DNA of 32,288 nucleotides. It comes from Desulfurivibrio sp044068515 (GTDB lineage Bacteria; Desulfobacterota; Desulfobulbia; Desulfobulbales; Desulfurivibrionaceae). The notes under the pieces are model-generated. The model ran no database searches. It saw only the letters and a list, made by a program, of their open reading frames with translations, and was not told where the DNA came from. The DNA lies in NCBI RefSeq assembly GCF_044068515.1, contig NZ_JBIPKI010000026.1, positions 1 through 32,288 on the forward strand. Reading direction: 5' to 3'. Shown here piece after piece: positions 27,101 to 32,288 of the stretch (the stretch's first letter is position 1; every line of letters begins with the position of its first letter). The position numbers and the translations under genes were made by a program.

Positions 27101-27217
27101 GCCCAGTGCAAGGGCTGCGGGCTCTGCCAGGGCACCTGTCCCAAGCGCGGGGTGGTGGTGCAGGGCTTTACCATGGAACAGATCAGCAGCCAGATCGAGG
27201 CGGCCCTTGCCGGCTGA
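24152..27217 (+). CDS. hdrA: HdrA, tandem two-module flavoprotein, selenoprotein
   Basis: A 1021-residue protein read through a TGA at 24332-24334 (Sec61). The start follows AAGGAG. Module one: FAD fold (VVGGGITGMQAALDLADSG, near 10), then FPTNDCSM-U-IIAPKLVECGRH, where most HdrA proteins have a second Cys, then two ferredoxin-like motifs (CIACGECAVKC near 110 and cysteines 157-173) and CVGSRDENKCGHGYCSSVCC. Module two starts with the HdrA N-domain (FVCHCGSNI, near 461), a second FAD fold (VVGGGIAGMAAALNMAEQG, near 605) and CVGSREGERMYCSKVCC, and ends in two more [4Fe-4S] motifs (near 946 and 987). It should bifurcate electrons at FAD. Module two lacks the NDCSMC motif. Methanococcus HdrA is a known Sec protein. 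Confidence 0.93.
24357..24371 (+). promoter_or_regulatory. SECIS hairpin of HdrA
   Basis: AGUGC pairs with GCACU around the loop GGUCG, and the stem extends by a G-U and a U-A pair (24355-24373). The loop GG starts 28 bases after the TGA, slightly farther than in the other five. Confidence 0.78.
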
Positions 27218-27265
27218 GCGACCGGTTGAACCGATAACAGGACGACTGACATAAGGAGTAGAGCA

Positions 27266-27682
27266 ATGAGTTATGAACCGAAAATCATAGCATTCTGCTG
27301 CAACTGGTGCTCGTATGCCGCCGCCGATCTTGCCGGCACCGGCAGAATGGCCTATCCGGCCAACATCCGGATCATCCGGGTCATGTGCTCCGGCATGGTC
27401 CATCCCGAGTTTGTTACCCAGGCGCTCAACCAGGGCGCCGACGGGGTCATGGTGCTCGGCTGACACCTCGGCGAATGTCATTACCTGGATGGTAATTATA
27501 AAGCCCTGGCCCGCTCCGAGATGATCACCGAACTGCTCGATGATTACGGTTATGAAGGTGAAAGATTTGCCATTACCTGGGTTTCTTCCGCCGAGCCGGA
27601 CAAGTTCGTCAAGGCGGTCACCGAGATGACCTCCCGGTTGCAGAAACTGGGTCCCGTTCAGCAAAATGCTCAGGCAGCGTAA
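27266..27682 (+). CDS. mvhD: MvhD-type electron-transfer subunit, selenoprotein
   Basis: A 138-residue [2Fe-2S] protein read through a TGA at 27461-27463 (Sec66). It begins IIAFCCNWCSYAAADLAGTGR, the family's N-terminal cysteines, followed by VMCSGMVHPEFV, then GVMVLG-U-HLGECHYLDGN, where MvhD has GCH.GDCHY. The C-terminal part (LLDDYGYEGERFAITWVSSAEPDKFVKAV) is the normal family ending before TAA. MvhD passes electrons from the hydrogenase (MvhA/MvhG) to HdrA. The Sec-containing form is called VhuD in methanogens. AAGGAG precedes the start; MvhG follows 11 bases after the stop. Confidence 0.93.
27480..27496 (+). promoter_or_regulatory. SECIS hairpin of MvhD
   Basis: AUUACC pairs perfectly with GGUAAU around the loop UGGAU. 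The loop GG starts 24 bases after the TGA, as in MvhA, whose loop is identical. The stem is AU-rich, unlike the others. Confidence 0.78.
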
Positions 27683-27693
27683 AGGAGGATCAC

Positions 27694-28641
27694 ATGGGTG
27701 TTAAAACTTCTTTGGAATGGCTGAGCTCCTGCGCCGGTTGCGAGATCTCCCTCCTCAATATCGGCGAGGCCCTGGTGCCGATTTTGACCGAGCACCTCGA
27801 GATCGTGCATGCCCCGGTCATTATGGACCACAAATATTACGGCCAATGCGGCGATCAGGGCCTCCATCTGCAGTTGCCCGAGGCGACGGTGGGGATCATC
27901 ACCGGCGGGGTGGCCAACGAGGAGCATCTCGAGGTCCTGGAGGAAATGCGCAAAAAGTGCGCCATCCTCATCGCCCTGGGCTCCTGCGCTACCCAGGGCG
28001 GGATTCCGGCCCTGATGAACGGCCAGGACTCCAGCGCCAGCTTTGACGCGGTTTACCGGACTCCCTCCACCGATCCGGGGGCGGTGCGGCCCAACCAAAT
28101 CGTTCCCCAACTGTTCGATCGCACCTACGCCCTGGATGAGAAGGTCAAGATCGATCTCCAGTTGCCGGGTTGCCCGCCCAACCCGGCCCATATTGCCGAG
28201 GTGATTATCTCGCTGCTGGAGAACCGGCCTCCGAACCTGCCGACCAAGAGCGTCTGCGACACCTGCCCGACCCGGCGGGAAGGCAAGGGGGCGGTGGACC
28301 AGGTCAAGCGCTTTGTGGAAAACGCCGAGTTCGACCCGGCCCAACCCATCAGCGAGATGCGTTGCCTGCTCGAGCAGGGCTTTGTCTGCATGGGCCCGGT
28401 GACCGCCGCCGGCTGCGCCAAGCGGGGCGCCCCCAGTTGCATCGAGGCCCGGGTGCCCTGCCGGGGCTGTTACGGCCCGGTGCTCCCCAGGGGCAACCAG
28501 ATGCTCGATATGATGAACGCCCTGGCCAGCAATGGCATTGATACCAAATCGGTGGTGGATCGGAGATCCATGCTCCGCTTCAGCGGGGCGCACGGTAATC
28601 TGCGTCCGAAGAAAAAGGTTGCGGTCAAGGAGGAAGCATAA
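27694..28641 (+). CDS. mvhG: MvhG, small [4Fe-4S] subunit of NiFe hydrogenase
   Basis: A 315-residue cytosolic small subunit with no signal peptide. The proximal cluster motif is SCAGCEISLLN (Cys13 and Cys16), followed by GGVANEEHLEVLEEMRKKCAILIALGSCATQGG and QLPGCPPNP. The C-terminal part adds further cysteines (CDTCPT, AAGCAKRGAPSC, CRGCYGP) for medial and distal clusters, as in the F420-nonreducing hydrogenase of methanogens. It carries electrons from the Ni-Fe site to MvhD. AAAGGAGG precedes the ATG. Only one base separates its stop from mvhA. All Cys codons are ordinary. Confidence 0.95.
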   Translation: MGVKTSLEWLSSCAGCEISLLNIGEALVPILTEHLEIVHAPVIMDHKYYGQCGDQGLHLQLPEATVGIITGGVANEEHLEVLEEMRKKCAILIALGSCATQGGIPALMNGQDSSASFDAVYRTPSTDPGAVRPNQIVPQLFDRTYALDEKVKIDLQLPGCPPNPAHIAEVIISLLENRPPNLPTKSVCDTCPTRREGKGAVDQVKRFVENAEFDPAQPISEMRCLLEQGFVCMGPVTAAGCAKRGAPSCIEARVPCRGCYGPVLPRGNQMLDMMNALASNGIDTKSVVDRRSMLRFSGAHGNLRPKKKVAVKEEA

Positions 28642-28642
28642 G

Positions 28643-30091
28643 ATGGGTAAGGTACTTAATATACAGCCGATTACCCGCATCGAGGGACACGCTCGGATCA
28701 CCGTGCAGCTTGATGATGCCGGCAATGTCCAAGATGCGTACATGAGTCTGATGTCCCTGCGGGGGTTCGAGAAATTTATCGAGGGCCGGCCGGCCGAAGA
28801 GGTGCCCCGGATCGTCAACCGGATCTGCGGGATCTGCCCTTGGATGCACCATACCGCCTCCAACAAGGCGGTGGACGGCTGCTTCGGGGTCACCCCGACC
28901 CCCACCGGCCAGAAACTGCGGGAACTGCTCCAGGTCATGGCCCATATCAACGACAAGATCCTGCATTTCTTTTTCCTGGCGGCGCCGGATTTTGTCCTGG
29001 GACCCGATGCCGATTACTCGGTGCGCAATGTCATCGGGGTGGTCAAGGCCGCTCCCGAATTGGCCACCGAGGTGGTCAAGATGCGCCAGCTCGGCCAGAT
29101 GATGATCGACCGCTTCGCCGGCAAGGCGATTCATCCCGTCGCCGCGGTGGCCGGCGGCTTCTCCAAGCCGCTGCCCGAGGAGGAGCGCCAGGCGATGCTC
29201 AGGGACACCCGAACCCTGCTCGATTTCTCGCTCTATGCCCTGGATTTTGCCAAGAACAACGTTTTCAACCGCTATCTGGATGTGATCGGCAAGCTGGGCG
29301 TGATCACCACCGGCTTTCTCGGCACCGTTGACCGCAATGACGGCTCCCTGCGCTTTTTCGACGGCAAGCAGCGCCTGATGAAGGCCGACGGCTCCTATAT
29401 CGATTTCGAGGGGGCTGATTATCTCGACTATCTCGGTGAACATGTCGAGCCCTGGGGCTATGGCAAGATGCCCTATGCCAAGGTCTGGAACGAGGGCTTC
29501 TCGCTGGATCTCGAGGCGCCCAAGGGCATCTACCGGGTCAACACCCTGTCCCGGATCAACGTTTGCGACCAGATCTCCACCCCCAAGGCCCAGGAGGCCC
29601 TGGAGGAGTTCCGGGCCGCCTTCGGCCGGCCGGCTCAGGCCACCCTGCTTTACCATTACGCCCGCCTGATCGAGCTGATCTATGCCTGTGAGCGGACCAT
29701 CGAACTCCTCAACTGGGAGGGCATCACCGATACCAATGTGCGGGCCAAGGTGGAACCCAAGGCGGGCCGCGGGGTCGGGGTTGTCGAGGCCCCGCGGGGC
29801 ACCCTGATTCATGATTACACCACCGATGAGCAGGGCTGCATCAAGGCGGCCAATCTGATCGTCGGCACCACCCATAATATCGGGCCGATGAACATGAGCG
29901 TCAAGCAAGCGGCCTCCTCGATGATCAAGGACGGCCACTACGATGAAGGCATCATGAACAAGGTGGAGATGGCCGTCCGGGCCTACGACCCGTGAATGTC
30001 CTGCGCTACCCACCGCCTGGATGGCGGTATCGCACTGGCCCTGGACCTGGTTGATGTCCGCGGAAACCTGATCGACAGCCTGAAGAATTGA
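28643..30091 (+). CDS. mvhA: MvhA, large NiFeSe hydrogenase subunit, selenoprotein
   Basis: A 482-residue subunit read through a TGA at 29993-29995 (Sec451). The first nickel pair is RICGICPWMHH (about 57-67). The second is DP-U-MSCATH, with Sec replacing the first Cys of DPCxxCxxH, so the enzyme is [NiFeSe] type. After His457 the frame runs 25 more residues (RLDGGIALAL to LIDSLKN) to TGA; this is the tail that a maturation protease removes. Stopping at residue 450 would lose two nickel ligands. The ATG at 28643 follows AAGGAGG; an upstream start overlapping mvhG is not used. Sec in this position speeds H2 turnover and oxygen recovery in known NiFeSe enzymes. Confidence 0.94.
30012..30028 (+). 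promoter_or_regulatory. SECIS hairpin of MvhA
   Basis: ACCGCC pairs perfectly with GGCGGU around the loop UGGAU. The loop GG starts 24 bases after the TGA. Loop and spacing are the same as in mvhD, which supports a shared SelB recognition mode. Confidence 0.82.
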
Positions 30092-30103
30092 GCTGCAAAA
30101 CAG

Positions 30104-30148
30104 CACCCGACACCCCCGGCGGCGGACTGCCGCCGGGGGTGTCGGGTG
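30104..30148. terminator. Strong hairpin after mvhA
   Basis: A perfect 20-bp stem (30104-30123 with 30129-30148) around the 5-base loop GGACT, starting 12 bases after the mvhA stop. No U-run follows on the plus strand; on the minus strand TTTT follows the stem after three bases. It may terminate or stabilise the operon transcript, or attenuate the downstream small gene. Confidence 0.6.
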
Positions 30149-30189
30149 GCTTGAGCCAATGACAGCCCACCTCATTATGGAGAAAGCAG

Positions 30190-30441
30190 ATGGCAGAAGA
30201 TAAACCGAAAGCCGAGCGTACCCAGGTGCGGGCCGAGAACCCCAGCGGGGCCTGCGGTAATGTTGATCATATGACGATCGATGAGTTGCGGGCGCGGGCC
30301 GTGGGCGACAACTTTGACGGCAGTTGCCCCGCCTGCGGCATGTTTCACCTGACCCGGGCCGAGATCGAGGCCGTGGTGGCGGAAAAAATCAGCGAAACCG
30401 ATTACTACGCCGAGATTGTCAAGAAGGCGGAGCATAGCTAG
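30190..30441 (+). CDS. Small CxxC protein downstream of the hydrogenase operon
   Basis: An 83-residue soluble protein with GGAGA nine bases before the ATG. A polar N-terminus (about 1-18) leads to SGACGNVDHMTIDELRARAVGD and then CPACGMFHLTRAEIEAVV. Cys46 and Cys49, with Cys22 and two histidines (27 and 53), could bind zinc or iron. I recognise no family. It has no Sec codon. Its position after mvhA suggests an accessory role in the complex or its maturation, but a strong hairpin stands between them. Its end forms a hairpin with the end of the convergent RNase gene. Confidence 0.72.
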   Translation: MAEDKPKAERTQVRAENPSGACGNVDHMTIDELRARAVGDNFDGSCPACGMFHLTRAEIEAVVAEKISETDYYAEIVKKAEHS

Positions 30442-30451
30442 CTCCGCCTTC
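30423..30451. terminator. Hairpin between convergent genes
   Basis: GAAGGCGGAGC (30423-30433) pairs perfectly with GCTCCGCCTTC (30441-30451) around a 7-base loop. It covers the stop codon of the small CxxC gene and lies next to the stop of the RNase gene. No U-run follows, so it is probably a two-way transcript end or stabiliser. Confidence 0.5.
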
Positions 30452-30454
30452 CGA

Positions 30455-32288
30455 TCACTCCCGGAGAAAGTCGATCTTGCCGTCGGCGGGCATCATGGCC
30501 GGGTCAACCTCGATGATGATTTCCGCCTGGTATTCTTTTTCCAGCCCCAGCAGATCCTCCTTCTTCTTGTTGAGAAGGTACTGGGCCACTTCCAGGGGCA
30601 GCCGGCAGAGCACTTTCCTGGTGCCCCGCCGGCTCAGGCCGGTCTGGAGCTGGCGCAGGTGGGCCAAGGCCAGGTTTTCCACCGAGCGGATCAGGCCGCG
30701 GCCCTCGCAGCAGGGGCAGGTCTTGTAGCTGGTGGTCTGGATCGGCGCCGCCATTTTCTGGCGGGAGATCTGCATCAGGCCGAACTTGGAAATTTTGGAA
30801 AAATCGACCTTGGCCTTATCCCGCTTCATGCATTCCCGGACTTTTTTCTCCACCTCGCGGGTATGGGCGGCACTGCGCATGTCGATGAAATCGACCACGA
30901 TCAGGCCGCCCAGGTCCCGCATCCGCAACTGACGGGCCAATTCCTCGGCCGCCTCCATGTTGGCGATGAAGATGCTTTCCTCGAAATCACGGTCCTTGGA
31001 GGCGGTGCGGCCCGAGTTGACATCGATGGAGACCAGGGCCTCGGTGGGGTTGATCACGATGGAGCCCCCGGAAGCTAGCGGCACGGTGGGCTGAAACATC
31101 TGCTCGATCTGTTTTTCCACGTGGTACTGGTGAAAGATCGGCTGGCTGCCCTGGTGGAGCTTGACCGTGGTCTTGCGGCGCTGGGCCGCCGGCAGCAGCT
31201 GGAGGAAGTCGCGGACCTGTTCGGCCGCCTCCTCGTTGTCCACCAGGATTTCCTTGATCTCAGTGGTGTAGTGGTCGCGCAGGAAGCGGGAGATGATGTT
31301 CTGCTCCTTGTAGACCAGGGCCGGAGCCTGGGCCTGCTGGCCGGTTTTCTTGATCTCGTTCCAGAGGTTCATCAAGTAGCGCAGATCCTGGCTCAGAGCG
31401 GTCTTGGTGATCTCCTGGCTGGCGGTGCGAATGATGTAGCCGATTCCTTCGGGAATATTGAGCCCCTCCACCATCTCCCGGAGCTTGCGGCGTTCAGCTT
31501 CGTCGTCGATCTTGCGCGAGATCCCGGCGGAATCGCTGCCCGGCATCAGGACCAGAAACCGGCCCGGCAGGGACAGGTAGGTGGTGAGGCTGGGGCCCTT
31601 GTTGCCGGTGGCCTCCTTGACCACCTCCACCAGAACCTCCCGCCCCTTCTTGACCATGTCCTGGATTTTGAGATTCTTCCAGTGGGTTTCCGGGCCCACC
31701 TCCTGTTCGTAGTATTCGGGGTGGATTTCGCTGAAGGAGAGAAAACCGTTCTTGGGCAGGCCGATATCGACGAAGGCGGCCTGGAGATTGGCTTCCACCG
31801 AGGTAATCCGGCCCTTGTAGATATTGCCCTTGCACTGGGCCCGGCTCACCGATTCGATGAAAAAACCTTCCACCTTGCCGTTTTCCACCAGGGCCAGGCG
31901 GCACTCCTCGGGCTCATCGGTATTGATCAGCAGCTTGTAGCTGGCTCCCGCCGCGGTCGTGGCTTTGGCGGCGGCCGGTTCGGCACTCTTGGCCGGGGCC
32001 TTCTTGGCCTTGCTTGGGGCGGCCGGCCGGCCGGCGGTCTTGCCTTCGCTTTTGGCCGCGGTTTCGGCGTCGGCCTTGCTTGCGCTCTTGGTCCCCGCTT
32101 TAGCCGGGCTTTTGCCGGCGCTGGCGGTCCGGCTTTTTTTGCGAGCCGCGGGGGCGGTTTTTTTCGGTGGGGCCGCGGGGGTGGCGACCTCCGGGCTTTC
32201 CGGGCCTGGGGCGGCATCTTCCGGCGGTTTTGCCGGGGCCGGGGTGGTCTCCTGGGCGCCGCTCTCCTTGGCCCGGGCGGCTCTCTCT
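30455..32288 (-). CDS. rng: Ribonuclease E/G family protein with long Lys/Ala/Pro-rich leader (5' end beyond window)
   Basis: The frame is open from 32288 to the stop at 30455, over 600 residues with no start in the window. The first 110 or so are low-complexity Lys/Ala/Pro/Ser (for example KKTAPAARKKSRTASAGKSP), resembling histone H1-like tails. The RNase begins SYKLLINTDEPEECRLALVENGKVEGFFIE, then an S1 domain (GNIYKGRITSVEANLQAAFVDIGLPKNGFL). The DNase-I-like catalytic region has ALVSIDVNSGR and GGLIVVDFIDM with the metal-binding aspartates, and CPCCEGRG is the zinc link. The end is RNase G-sized. The leader could bind RNA. It is convergent with the small CxxC gene. Confidence 0.9.
   Translation of the reverse strand, partial: ERAARAKESGAQETTPAPAKPPEDAAPGPESPEVATPAAPPKKTAPAARKKSRTASAGKSPAKAGTKSASKADAETAAKSEGKTAGRPAAPSKAKKAPAKSAEPAAAKATTAAGASYKLLINTDEPEECRLALVENGKVEGFFIESVSRAQCKGNIYKGRITSVEANLQAAFVDIGLPKNGFLSFSEIHPEYYEQEVGPETHWKNLKIQDMVKKGREVLVEVVKEATGNKGPSLTTYLSLPGRFLVLMPGSDSAGISRKIDDEAERRKLREMVEGLNIPEGIGYIIRTASQEITKTALSQDLRYLMNLWNEIKKTGQQAQAPALVYKEQNIISRFLRDHYTTEIKEILVDNEEAAEQVRDFLQLLPAAQRRKTTVKLHQGSQPIFHQYHVEKQIEQMFQPTVPLASGGSIVINPTEALVSIDVNSGRTASKDRDFEESIFIANMEAAEELARQLRMRDLGGLIVVDFIDMRSAAHTREVEKKVRECMKRDKAKVDFSKISKFGLMQISRQKMAAPIQTTSYKTCPCCEGRGLIRSVENLALAHLRQLQTGLSRRGTRKVLCRLPLEVAQYLLNKKKEDLLGLEKEYQAEIIIEVDPAMMPADGKIDFLRE

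Noticed and set aside
28625..30175. A 516-residue minus-strand open frame
   Set aside because: It is antisense to mvhA and has no recognisable domain or ribosome binding site.
1..32288. CRISPR arrays, insertion sequences, tRNA or rRNA genes
   Set aside because: I saw no regularly spaced repeats, transposase motifs or tRNA-like cloverleaf sequence by eye on either strand; a dedicated scan could still find a tRNA.

Overview
The window is GC-rich (AT-rich stretches stand out as likely control sites). Its gene content suggests an anaerobic, sulfur-metabolising, selenium-using bacterium of the Desulfobacterota (Desulfobulbales-like). The evidence is an Mvh-Hdr type hydrogenase/heterodisulfide reductase set, a sulfide:quinone oxidoreductase with a DsrE-like sulfur protein, ArsR regulators, and several genes interrupted by in-frame TGA codons that behave as selenocysteine (Sec) codons. 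The species cannot be named from this sequence alone.

Left part (1-9.2 kb, all minus strand): a truncated lysine 2,3-aminomutase-like radical SAM gene; a small DUF2892 membrane protein; an envelope trio (outer-membrane protein, LolA-like carrier, MMPL/RND transporter); a small protein with an in-frame TGA; an ArsR regulator; a sulfide:quinone oxidoreductase; a DsrE-like selenoprotein; and a second ArsR protein whose two cysteines are spaced as in the persulfide sensor SqrR. An 18-bp AT-rich palindrome lies just upstream of the DsrE-SQR pair.

Middle (9.4-21.8 kb): housekeeping genes. On the minus strand are a divergent polysaccharide deacetylase, a polyprenyl diphosphate synthase, a DinG-like helicase, an uncharacterised 361-residue protein and a left-handed beta-helix acyltransferase. 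On the plus strand are a universal stress protein, a small membrane protein, an ATP-grasp protein, Lon and MltG.

Right part (21.9-30.5 kb, plus strand): the highlight. A sigma-54-like promoter precedes a hydrogenase maturation protease, an HTH-HdrC-HdrB/D fusion, a tandem HdrA, MvhD, MvhG and MvhA. Four of these (the fusion, HdrA, MvhD, MvhA) carry an in-frame TGA exactly where the family has a key cysteine. Each TGA is followed 22-28 bases later by a hairpin with a G-rich 5-base loop, the layout of a bacterial SECIS. Together they should form a cytosolic electron-bifurcating H2-oxidising complex that is selenium-dependent at four cofactor positions. A small CxxC protein and an RNase E/G gene with a long Lys/Ala/Pro-rich leader (cut by the window edge) close the window.

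In total I see six TGA codons that look like Sec: five are well supported by family motif plus hairpin, and one (near 6.24 kb) lies in a protein family I do not recognise. Ordinary gene calling would split or truncate all six genes. No Sec machinery (selA, selB, selC, selD) is visible in this window, so it must lie elsewhere in the genome if the reading is right.
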